15,524 nt of DNA. Source: Thermoflexales bacterium (GTDB lineage Bacteria; Chloroflexota; Anaerolineae; Fen-1058). The DNA lies in assembly GCA_016931085.1 (NCBI GenBank), contig JAFGFO010000408.1:1-15524 (forward strand). Direction: 5' to 3'. This document shows positions 6,942 to 13,732 of this stretch, piece by piece. The notes beneath the pieces were generated by a model. The model searched no databases, was not told where the DNA came from, and saw only the letters and a list, made by a program, of their open reading frames with translations. Positions within the stretch are counted from its first letter, which is position 1, and every line of letters starts with the position of its first letter. Position numbers and translations under genes: made by a program.

Positions 6942-7922
6942 TCAGGCCGATTCGAGCCGCTTCTTCCTCAGCCACCTTGGCAGCCTGAGCTTGGCCAAGC
7001 CATTCGAGGTGGTTAACGCCACCGAGCCCACGATGATGGTCGCGGCGAGCAGCACTCGCGGCGTAAGCGGCTCGGCTGCCAGCAGGTAGCCCAACAGGAT
7101 GGCGACTACCGGATTGACGTAGGCGTAGGTCGAAACCAGTGGCGTGGGTGCGACGCGCAGCAGCCAGGTGTAGGCGACAAATCCCCCCCACGAACCGACC
7201 ACGATCAAATAGAGCCAGCCTAAGAGAGAGGGTATAGCGATCTCGCTCAGCGCGAGCCGCCCCAGATCACCGCTCACCAGGCCCACGCCGAGCAGCGCGG
7301 CTCCCCCAACCAACATCTGCATACTCGTCCCCAGCAAAGGGGAGGGGGGTATGATGGCCTGGCGGCTGTACAACGAGCCGCTGGCCCACAACGCCGCGGC
7401 CAGGATCAAGACGACCGCGCCGAGCGGGTCAACGCCCTGCGCGCCGCCAGCAAATTGAGCCGGCCCGATCAGCACAACCACGCCGCCAAAACCGATCACG
7501 ACGCCGGCAATCGCCCGCCGGTCCGCCTTTCGCTTGCTCCCAGACAAGGCATCCATCAACGTCATCCACAGCGGGGTCGTGCCGATCAGCAGGGCTGCCA
7601 CGCCGGAAATCACGCGCTGCTCGGCCCACACCACGCCACCGGTGCCGCCCGTCAGCATCAGGATGCCGGCGATGGCGGCCGAGCGCCACTCCAGGCGAGT
7701 AGGAGCGCTGTCGCCGCGTGCGCGCCGCCAGGCGTACAGCAAGCCGCCGGCGATCAGGAAACGGCTGCCGGCCATCAAGAACGGCGGCATGCTCTCGATG
7801 GCAAAACGGATCGCCAGGTAGGTCGATCCCCAGATGATATAGACCGCCAGCAAGGCCCCCCAAATCGCCAGCGGAGAAACGGCTTGCGTACCCGTTTCAG
7901 ATTGTATCGTGTTTGAATTCAC
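6942..7922 (-). CDS. yedA: EamA-family (DMT) metabolite/drug exporter, YedA-like
   Basis: This inner-membrane transporter of the drug/metabolite superfamily has two EamA repeats and about ten hydrophobic helices in about 326 residues, the usual length. Conserved stretches resemble E. coli YedA: YIIWGSTYLAIRFAIES in helix 1, AEQRVISGVAALLIGTTPL in helices 3-4, and STYAYVNPVVAILLGYLL near the end. The C-terminus is basic (WLRKKR). The substrate is unknown; export of amino acids or small toxic molecules is typical of the family. The start is uncertain. GTG at 7922 gives MNSNTIQ with a weak GGA upstream, while the open frame extends to a TTG at 7955 inside the AT-rich repeat. It lies downstream of the methyltransferase gene on the same strand and is likely co-transcribed with it. 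Confidence 0.87.
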   Translation of the reverse strand: MNSNTIQSETGTQAVSPLAIWGALLAVYIIWGSTYLAIRFAIESMPPFLMAGSRFLIAGGLLYAWRRARGDSAPTRLEWRSAAIAGILMLTGGTGGVVWAEQRVISGVAALLIGTTPLWMTLMDALSGSKRKADRRAIAGVVIGFGGVVVLIGPAQFAGGAQGVDPLGAVVLILAAALWASGSLYSRQAIIPPSPLLGTSMQMLVGGAALLGVGLVSGDLGRLALSEIAIPSLLGWLYLIVVGSWGGFVAYTWLLRVAPTPLVSTYAYVNPVVAILLGYLLAAEPLTPRVLLAATIIVGSVALTTSNGLAKLRLPRWLRKKRLESA

Positions 7923-7938
7923 GGCATCGTTCCAACGT

Positions 7939-7983
7939 CGATTAATAATTAACAATTAACAATTAATAATTAACTATTAATCG
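7939..7983. repeat. AT-rich heptamer repeat with inverted ends
   Basis: Tandem AATTAAC/AATTAAT-type units are bounded by perfect 8-bp inverted ends, CGATTAAT (7939-7946) and ATTAATCG (7976-7983). Extending the arms gives 13 of 14 pairs. It fills the junction between the methyltransferase and EamA genes, supplies the last codons and TAA stop of the former, and may supply a TTG start for the latter. A related copy is at 13696-13729. Confidence 0.75.
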
Positions 7984-8821
7984 TTAATACGGCTTCCCAG
8001 CCGACCAGGGCCTTTTTCCGCGCCGTGCCCCAGCGATAGTTCCCGACCTGGCCCGTTTTCTGGATCACCCGGTGGCATGGGATGAGGACTGAGATCGGGT
8101 TTTGCCCCACGGCGTTGCCCACAGCGCGCGCGGCGGCCGGCAGCCCAAGCCGGGCCGCAATGTCCTGGTACGAGCTGAGCGCTCCCGGCGGGATCTCGAG
8201 CAGCGCTTCCCACACCTTGAGTTGGAAATTTGTCCCGCTCAAAAACAGGCTGAGCGGGGTGTCTCCTGACCGCTCGAAGCGGGTGAAGGCTTGCTGGGCC
8301 AGCCGCCCGGTGCGCTCTGCATCCTGCGCCAGTTTGGCCCTGGGCCACCGGCTTTGGAGATCCTCGACGGCAAGCTCCCGGCTGCCGCTTACAAAGGCCA
8401 GGTGACAAATCCCCCGCCCGGTGAGTCCCAGCAGGCATTCGCCAAACGGGCTGGGATGAAAGCCGTAAGCGATCGTCAAGCCTCGACCTTTGTTCTTGAA
8501 TTCGCCTGGCGTGACGGCTTCGCAGGTGACGAACAGCTCGTGCAGGCGGCTGGGGCCAGATAGCCCAGATTCATAGCTGACCTCGAGCAGGGGGCGAGAT
8601 TTTTCTAGCAGTGCCTTGGCGTGCTCCTTGGTCAGGAATTGCAGAAAGCGCTTGGGGCTGATGCCGACCCAGCGCGTGAACAGCCGCTGAAAGTGATACT
8701 CGCTGAGGCTGGCGCTGGCGGCGATTTCGCCCAGGCTTGGCTGGGTGTGAACATTCCCTTCGAGGAAGCGAATGGCCTGCTCGATCCGGGCATAGTCCTG
8801 CGATGACTGGCTGTAATCCAT
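7970..8821 (-). CDS. AraC-type HTH fused to O6-methylguanine-DNA methyltransferase (Ada-like)
   Basis: The 283 residues combine an N-terminal AraC-type DNA-binding domain with a C-terminal suicidal DNA alkyl-transfer domain. The HTH part (about 8-110) has SLGEIAASASLSEYHFQRLF and GISPKRFL. Residues 115-195 are the Ogt N-terminal domain. Residues 196-283 carry the transferase signature: FQLKVWEALLEIPPG, SSYQDIA (Tyr218), Arg232 in ARAVGNA, and PCHRV with the acceptor Cys249. The N-terminal zinc-cysteine domain of E. coli Ada is absent, so phosphotriester sensing by that route is not expected. Repair of O6-alkylguanine is well supported; any regulatory role is inferred. The ATG at 8821 has only a weak AGGT before it. 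The final codons (TINS) and TAA stop come from the adjacent AT-rich repeat. The EamA exporter lies downstream on the same strand. Confidence 0.92.
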   Translation of the reverse strand: MDYSQSSQDYARIEQAIRFLEGNVHTQPSLGEIAASASLSEYHFQRLFTRWVGISPKRFLQFLTKEHAKALLEKSRPLLEVSYESGLSGPSRLHELFVTCEAVTPGEFKNKGRGLTIAYGFHPSPFGECLLGLTGRGICHLAFVSGSRELAVEDLQSRWPRAKLAQDAERTGRLAQQAFTRFERSGDTPLSLFLSGTNFQLKVWEALLEIPPGALSSYQDIAARLGLPAAARAVGNAVGQNPISVLIPCHRVIQKTGQVGNYRWGTARKKALVGWEAVLTINS

Positions 8822-8865
8822 CGTTACCTACTTCGAAAATAGGTGGTAAGGGCGGGGGAACCCCA

Positions 8866-8909
8866 CCCCACGCACATGGTGGGGCGTAGGGGGCGCGGTC
8901 ACCGCGCCC
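8866..8909. repeat. Two adjacent GC-rich palindromes
   Basis: CCCCAC (8866-8871) pairs with GTGGGG (8879-8884). Then GGGCGCGGT (8891-8899) and ACCGCGCCC (8901-8909) form a perfect 9-bp palindrome around one base. They lie upstream of the methyltransferase gene, have no coding content, and look like dispersed palindromic (REP-like) sequence. Confidence 0.6.
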
Positions 8910-8977
8910 AATTCTCGTCTATGGTGAAGATCGTAGATCATGTGTTCTGCTTTGAAAATAAATCACGACGCCTTGCG

Positions 8978-9009
8978 CACGAATCCCCTTCGGGGCGAAT
9001 GTCACGAAT
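8978..9009. repeat. CACGAAT direct repeats flanking a short hairpin
   Basis: CACGAAT occurs at 8978-8984 and 9003-9009. Between them CCCC (8985-8988) and GGGG (8992-8995) pair around TTC. This matches the style of the other short-period intergenic repeats in the window. The rest of 8910-9087 shows no gene. Confidence 0.45.
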
Positions 9010-9087
9010 GTCTATAGTATACTCATTCCTATCCCGCAAAACCACCCGATTCTTGCTATCTTGCAAGTTTATCACACTTTGGGCTGG

Positions 9088-9116
9088 TTGAAAATGGCCA
9101 AAAAGCATGTTATGAT
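9088..9116 (+). promoter_or_regulatory. Promoter of the truncated Hsp70-like gene
   Basis: TTGAAA (9088-9093), a 17-base spacer and TATGAT (9111-9116) make a strong sigma70-type promoter. The ATG at 9124 begins seven bases after the -10 box, so the transcript would be leaderless. Confidence 0.75.
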
Positions 9117-9123
9117 GGTGAGC

Positions 9124-9213
9124 ATGGGACACAAACTGGCCATAGACTTTGGCACCACGAATAGCGTTGTGGCGCGCTGGGATGAGCAGGCGCGCGCGGC
9201 TGATTTTGTCTTC
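9124..9213 (+). pseudogene. N-terminal remnant of an Hsp70/DnaK-like protein gene
   Basis: The first 30 codons, starting at ATG 9124, read MGHKLAIDFGTTNSVVARWD and onward. IDFGTTNS is the phosphate-1 ATP-binding loop at the start of the Hsp70/actin-fold ATPase domain, placed where it belongs at residues 7-14. Coding similarity stops at about 9213, where a GC-rich palindromic repeat begins. The open frame runs through that repeat as low-complexity sequence and stops at 9292-9294. No continuation of an ATPase domain appears before the convergent GH9 gene ends at 9366. A normal Hsp70-like protein is 400-650 residues, so this is a broken gene whose promoter is intact. A short functional peptide is possible but unlikely. 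Confidence 0.72.
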
Positions 9214-9297
9214 CCCTCACCCCCGCCTTCGGCGTCTCCCCAGCGAGGAGAGGGAGCAGACTCCCTCCCCCTTGTAGGGGGAGGGTTGGGGTGAGGG
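9214..9297. repeat. GC-rich mosaic palindromic element with 10-bp inverted ends
   Basis: CCCTCACCCC (9214-9223) and GGGGTGAGGG (9288-9297) are perfect 10-bp inverted ends. Inside are a CGCC/GGCG hairpin (9224-9234), a TCTCC/GGAGA pair (9235-9251), and a perfect 9-bp stem CCCTCCCCC/GGGGGAGGG (9263-9271, 9277-9285). It directly follows the last Hsp70-like codon and shares its central hairpin type with 1-20. No transposase is encoded, so it resembles a non-autonomous or REP-type element. Confidence 0.8.
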
Positions 9298-9365
9298 TGT
9301 AAGCAACTTTTGCGATACTGCCTTTTTATCAATACTTCCACCAGCGTGTCTACATCCGTCTGGGT

Positions 9366-11936
9366 TTACTCCTCCAACAGCTTGTCCGCCGCGATCACGG
9401 TGAACATGAACATACAGGCCGCGTCGGTGATGTACTCTCGCTCCTGCCACAAATAGGGCCAAACCTTGTCTTCGGCGAAATCGGGGCTCAGGACGTTCAC
9501 GGCATTCCAAAAAGTCCCGCCAGGGATGTAGCTCCAATCGGCGCGGTTAAAGCCGTACGCGACCACCGGCGAGTTGACTCCCACCCCAGATACCAGGCTG
9601 TTGGTCGTTTTGCCGGGACGGCAGCCCAGCAGAAAATTCATGACGGCGAACATGGGATCGGCCGAGAAGATCTCGGGCCAGCCTTTGTGGAGGAAGTAGT
9701 GCATCAGCCCCAGGATTTCTGTGTGGGCGAGGCGGCAGCCAAAGGGCGTTTCGCTCGCCGAGCGTTCTATCTCGGCCTGGAAAGCGCGGGCGGCAGCGGT
9801 GACCTGGTCGCGAAACTCGGGGCAGTCGAGCAGCGGCATCACGCGGCCCAGCGCCCAGCCCGAAGCGCCAAAGTGCTTCTCGACGGCGGCCCCCATGCCG
9901 CACAGCTCCTTTTTGTATTCTTCCTTCTTTGTCGTGAGGATCAGTTCGGCCAGGGCTGCGATCCTGAGGCTTTCGAGGCCGCCGTAACGCCCGTAGGCGT
10001 GAACCAGCCCCGCATCCGAGTCGCTAAAGTGGCGATTGGCCGCCCAGAGTGTCTCGGCCACGCGCAGACAGTCACCGGCCAGCGCGTCGTTGTAACCCTT
10101 GAGCACCCTGGCGGCCATCGCCAGCCCGGCGCTCACCAACAGTTGCCGGCCAGGATTGGTCTGCGGAAAGGCCAGCCGGTCATCCAGCTCCGGGACGAAT
10201 TCCTCGATCTCGTCCAGGTTCTCTTCAGGGTCGAATATCCTGGAATAGCGATTGGCGACTTTTTTGTACCAGAGCCCCTCGACGCGAGCGGCGCGCGATT
10301 GGGCAACGGCCGCGTCGACGACGCGATTGTCGGTCTGGGTGGATGGGTCTCCCAGGTGCACGTATTGCCGCAGGGTCGGCACGATGACGCCAAAGCCGAG
10401 GCTGCCAAATTGGCGATAAAAACTGAGAATCCACAGCACGCCGTGCTCGATCTGCTGGAGGATATCGGGCTTGCCATCCGGCTGGTGGATTTCGACGTGA
10501 CGGTGTTCCTGGTCGATGGTGGTTTCATCGTAGTCGATGCCGAATTCCTCGTAAGTGTGCGCCAGCGCCATGATAGTGTTGATCTGCGTGTCGGTGCGGA
10601 TGTCGTCGTCGCCGGCGTCGTGCCAGCCGCCAGCGTCGAGGGCCGGGATGTGTTCGAGCGCCTGGAATGGAAACGTGGCCGTCTCGTCGAGATTGCCATA
10701 GCCGTCAAAGTGATTGACGTTGGAAGGCGCCATCAAGGCGTCGTCCATGTGGCAGAGGCCGTGCCAGACGCGATATTTTTGATTGACCCGCATGTGGCAC
10801 ATTTGCATCGGCAGGAAATACTCCAACGTCGGCTGCCAGACGTGCCGCTTGTAAACCTTGGCGTCGATCTGAAACGGGTTGCTCCTTACGTCGCCGTATG
10901 TGATCACGTAAATGCCCGCCTCGGCGATCTCGGAGAAATCGAGCGTGGCGTACTGGTAACGTAAAAATGGCCCCCAGGCTGCCGGCCGCTTTTCGGCCAC
11001 CAGGCGGTATTCGCCCGATGGCATCACTTGGTGCAGCGTGACCGGCTGCAGGGCGCTTTCCCGCTTGTCCAATTCGATGTAGGCCACCTTTTTCTGCCGG
11101 GGGTGATAGCCGACTTGAGAGACGTGAATCACGGGCTGGTAGGTCCAGCCGGGGAGCACGTGCAGCGTGATCTTCCACTGAATGGCGTTTTGAGTGGCGC
11201 CGGCCGGGACGAGCGAATGGACGACGAACCAGCCGTTGTTATGCTTCAGGCTGCCATCCAGCAGTTGCAAGGGGACGCTGGGGCTTTCAATCGTCATTCG
11301 AAACAGCTCGTCCTCCGGGGCCACGACCAGGGTATGGCCCTCGGCCATGGGGACGGCCTCGGCTTCGCCGTCAGGATTCTTATAGGTCGGCCCGTTGGCC
11401 TGGCGTGGAAAGGCACCTGGCTGCGCGTCCATGTAATAGCTTTTGCCGTACAAATCGCCGGGGAAGAGCTCCAGGCTGTAACCCACCCGGCCGACCCAGG
11501 CTTGTGGCAGCGGCTCTTTTAAATCCACCGTGATGGTAAACGACGTGCCCTCGGCCTGAACCCGGACCGTGTAGTCGATTTGCAAGTCGGGATAAATGAT
11601 GGGGTTGAAGCCCTTTCGCTCTCGGCTTTTGTCGGGGTAACGGCACGGCATGCTGATGGTGTTGGCCTCCCGGTCGACTGCCCGGCCCTGCAGCGCGACC
11701 GCCTTGGGGGCACAGCTCTCTTGGTGGAACCCCCAACCGACTTCGGGCACCGGCTGCCATTGGCCGGGGGCGGGGCTAAGGCGCAGTTCGCCGTTCGTGG
11801 CCACCCGCTCTCCGTGTTGGATGATCTCAACCCCTCCCTGGTGGCCTTCGGAGAAGGCGTTCTGATAAACGAACACGTTCAAACCGGGCATTTCGAAATA
11901 GTCTTGATCGTTGATGGTGAGTCCTGTTTTGTTCAT
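9366..11936 (-). CDS. Glycoside hydrolase family 9-type enzyme with Ig-like domain
   Basis: Members of this family hydrolyse beta-linked glucans or related oligosaccharides. The 856-residue protein has an N-terminal beta-rich region (1-265), the cellulase Ig-like domain (about 268-358, HVSQVGYHPRQKKVAYIELD), and an (alpha/alpha)6 catalytic domain (about 365-856). The family hallmark GGWHDAGDDD is at 436-445, with candidate base aspartates D440 and D443. Glu834 in WQEREYITDAA sits where the general acid is expected. The PHHR-type histidine motif of classical GH9 cellulases is absent; CRPGKTTNS and RADWSYIPGG occupy that region. No signal peptide is visible, suggesting a cytoplasmic enzyme acting on imported oligosaccharides. 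Start ATG 11936 is chosen over an upstream extension to 11990 because AAAGGAG lies 8 bases before it. It is the last gene of the esterase-DUF5107-GH9 operon. The exact substrate is unknown. Confidence 0.85.
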   Translation of the reverse strand: MNKTGLTINDQDYFEMPGLNVFVYQNAFSEGHQGGVEIIQHGERVATNGELRLSPAPGQWQPVPEVGWGFHQESCAPKAVALQGRAVDREANTISMPCRYPDKSRERKGFNPIIYPDLQIDYTVRVQAEGTSFTITVDLKEPLPQAWVGRVGYSLELFPGDLYGKSYYMDAQPGAFPRQANGPTYKNPDGEAEAVPMAEGHTLVVAPEDELFRMTIESPSVPLQLLDGSLKHNNGWFVVHSLVPAGATQNAIQWKITLHVLPGWTYQPVIHVSQVGYHPRQKKVAYIELDKRESALQPVTLHQVMPSGEYRLVAEKRPAAWGPFLRYQYATLDFSEIAEAGIYVITYGDVRSNPFQIDAKVYKRHVWQPTLEYFLPMQMCHMRVNQKYRVWHGLCHMDDALMAPSNVNHFDGYGNLDETATFPFQALEHIPALDAGGWHDAGDDDIRTDTQINTIMALAHTYEEFGIDYDETTIDQEHRHVEIHQPDGKPDILQQIEHGVLWILSFYRQFGSLGFGVIVPTLRQYVHLGDPSTQTDNRVVDAAVAQSRAARVEGLWYKKVANRYSRIFDPEENLDEIEEFVPELDDRLAFPQTNPGRQLLVSAGLAMAARVLKGYNDALAGDCLRVAETLWAANRHFSDSDAGLVHAYGRYGGLESLRIAALAELILTTKKEEYKKELCGMGAAVEKHFGASGWALGRVMPLLDCPEFRDQVTAAARAFQAEIERSASETPFGCRLAHTEILGLMHYFLHKGWPEIFSADPMFAVMNFLLGCRPGKTTNSLVSGVGVNSPVVAYGFNRADWSYIPGGTFWNAVNVLSPDFAEDKVWPYLWQEREYITDAACMFMFTVIAADKLLEE

Positions 11937-11944
11937 CCTGAATT

Positions 11945-11951
11945 CTCCTTT
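11945..11951 (-). promoter_or_regulatory. Ribosome binding site AAAGGAG of the GH9-type gene
   Basis: On the minus strand AAAGGAG is followed by eight bases and then ATG 11936. This decides the start against the 18-codon upstream extension. Confidence 0.8.
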
Positions 11952-11967
11952 GTTAGGGTCTATTCTC

Positions 11968-11990
11968 GTTCTGCGTGCCCTTCGTGGCAA
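11968..11990. repeat. Short-period repeat (CACGAAGGGCACG type)
   Basis: On the minus strand the gap between the DUF5107 and GH9 genes contains GCCACGAAGGGCACGCAGAA, the same near-9-nt periodic style as 1583-1643. Confidence 0.4.
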
Positions 11991-12000
11991 ACATGATCCC

Positions 12001-13728
12001 TCACGGCGAGGTTGTTAGACCTGTCTGGGCCAGCACGCTGCCGGCGCTGTCCAGCACTTGTAACCCCAGTTGCCCGCAGGCTTCTCCCTGGCAGCCGCCG
12101 GCCGGCCGCTGCCACACCACGCTCACTGGCCGGCCGGGGCCGAGCGACGTCGACCACTCGGCGGCCACTTGCCCGGTCTGCCACAGCCGGATGCGGGCGT
12201 TGGCCAGGTTGGCGTTGGCGGCGATGCCGGCGTACACGCTGCTGCCGCGATCCCGCAGGCGCAAGGCGGCCGTGGCGTTCGCCTCATCGTAAGCTCCCTC
12301 CAGCCCGCTGACCGGGTACCAGCGCTCGGTCCACGACCACGTTTGCCCGCTCTCGATCGTCGCATCCTCGGTAAAGGTGGGCGTCAGCCCGCCCCACAGC
12401 TCGAGGTACGTGCTGCCGTCGTCGGTCCACGTCGCCGGATCGATGCCTTGGGCGCTAAAGAACTTGACACCGGTAGCGACGTGGGCCGGAAAGATGCGCA
12501 CGATGCCCAAGCCGGCGGCCTCGTCGTAGGCGCCGGCAAAGCCGGCCTGCGCCCTGGGGCTGGCAAAGACGCCCAGCCAGCCATCCAGTTGGCCCACCAC
12601 GCTCACGTCGCGCCCGTTGTACACCGGCCAGTCGATCACGGCGCCGGCTCCGGGCAAGTGGCTGTCGCTGCTGGAGTGAATTGTGGCCTGGCCGGTGGGC
12701 ATGATCGTGCGGGTGCTGGGGCCAACGCGATTGCCCCCAAAGGCCAGCATGGCATTGATCCAAAATTTAAAGCTTTGGGGCGAGCCGGTGCCGTTGGCGA
12801 TGCGGGGCTGCACGATCAGGCTGCTGTGCACGTTGTCCAGGCTGAGCGTCACCTGCACGTCCAGCCCGGTGCGATCCTCGTGGTCGCTCACCGTGACAGA
12901 CGCCCCGCCGAGCGTGGTCTGCCAGGGGCGATATTCGTTCAGCCCGTGCTCGTCGGTGGGCAGGCACCACTCCATCCCGCCGGTGGCCAGCCACCAGCCG
13001 CGATAGCCCCAGTGGGTCGGCTTGATGACGGGGTTGCTGTAGGCGAGCGCCTGGCCGCTGCTTTTGTCCAGCCAGGCGTACACCCGTCCCCCCAGTTCCG
13101 GCAGGATCGTCACGCGCACGTAGGCGTTTTCTAGCACCACGGCGCGGTAGCGGCGCAAGCTCTTGCCGCCGACCCGGCCCGCGTTCAGGCGTGGGTAGGG
13201 GTAAATCGGGTCGTCCGGCTGCGAAGGCACCAGTGCCCCCTCGTAATCATAGGTGGGGATCGAAAGCTCGGTCTCGTAAACCCGCACGCCGGCCGGCGGG
13301 ATGAGCGGCTGGTTTGGCACAGTCACCGGCGTTGGCGCCACTGTCGCCGGTGGTGGGGTGGGGGGTGGTTTCGTGGCAGAGGGGCGTGGCGTGGGCGATT
13401 CGGCTGGCGGTGGGCTGGTGAGGGTAGGGGGGATGGCTGTGGATGTGGCGGCCTGCGTTGGCGCAGGTGTCGCCGGCGACGGCGTGAGTGTCGCCGGCTG
13501 GCTCGGCGCGTCGCTAGGGCGCAGCGTGGACGTGGCAGGCGGCGAGCTAGGGCTGGGCAGCGCCACAATCACCGCTTCCGCCGTGGGCGATGGCGTTGGC
13601 GCTAACATGGCCGCCGGCCTGGTATCCGTCCCACAGCTCCCTAACGCTAGCGCCAGCCCCGCCAGTCCGATTACGCGCCAGACACCTCGCCCGTTAAAAA
13701 TTAACAATTGACAATTAATAATTAACAA
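12001..13728 (-). CDS. DUF5107-domain lipoprotein with Pro/Thr-rich stalk
   Basis: This is a predicted lipid-anchored surface protein of up to 575 residues. Residues 16-32 form a lipoprotein signal ending in the lipobox LGSC (Cys32). Residues 44-142 are a Pro/Thr/Ser-rich stalk. From about 148 onward the sequence matches DUF5107, a family with a galactose-mutarotase-like supersandwich look: YRAVVLENAYVRVTILPELGGRV (194-215), NPVIKPTHWGYRG, GGMEWCLPTDEHG (250-262). Such domains occur in bacterial glycan-processing proteins, but the reaction is not known to me. The start is uncertain. TTG 13728 lies 4 bases after the esterase stop and could be translationally coupled. TTG 13707 is also in frame; neither has a well-placed Shine-Dalgarno, and both lie in the AT-rich repeat. 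It is the middle gene of the operon with the esterase and GH9-type genes. Confidence 0.82.
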   Translation of the reverse strand: MLIINCQLLIFNGRGVWRVIGLAGLALALGSCGTDTRPAAMLAPTPSPTAEAVIVALPSPSSPPATSTLRPSDAPSQPATLTPSPATPAPTQAATSTAIPPTLTSPPPAESPTPRPSATKPPPTPPPATVAPTPVTVPNQPLIPPAGVRVYETELSIPTYDYEGALVPSQPDDPIYPYPRLNAGRVGGKSLRRYRAVVLENAYVRVTILPELGGRVYAWLDKSSGQALAYSNPVIKPTHWGYRGWWLATGGMEWCLPTDEHGLNEYRPWQTTLGGASVTVSDHEDRTGLDVQVTLSLDNVHSSLIVQPRIANGTGSPQSFKFWINAMLAFGGNRVGPSTRTIMPTGQATIHSSSDSHLPGAGAVIDWPVYNGRDVSVVGQLDGWLGVFASPRAQAGFAGAYDEAAGLGIVRIFPAHVATGVKFFSAQGIDPATWTDDGSTYLELWGGLTPTFTEDATIESGQTWSWTERWYPVSGLEGAYDEANATAALRLRDRGSSVYAGIAANANLANARIRLWQTGQVAAEWSTSLGPGRPVSVVWQRPAGGCQGEACGQLGLQVLDSAGSVLAQTGLTTSP

Positions 13729-13729
13729 T
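13696..13729. repeat. AT-rich heptamer repeat at the esterase/DUF5107 junction
   Basis: AATTAAC, AATTGAC, AATTAAT and AATTAAC units run in tandem, nearly the same as at 7939-7983. It covers the possible TTG starts (13728 and 13707) of the DUF5107 gene, directly after the esterase stop codon (13733-13735). Confidence 0.75.
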
Positions 13730-13732
13730 TCC

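Noticed and set aside
9687..13134. Long plus-strand open frames (425 and 354 codons) opposite the GH9 and DUF5107 genes
   Set aside because: The minus-strand frames contain recognised domains and ribosome binding sites; the opposite frames have neither.
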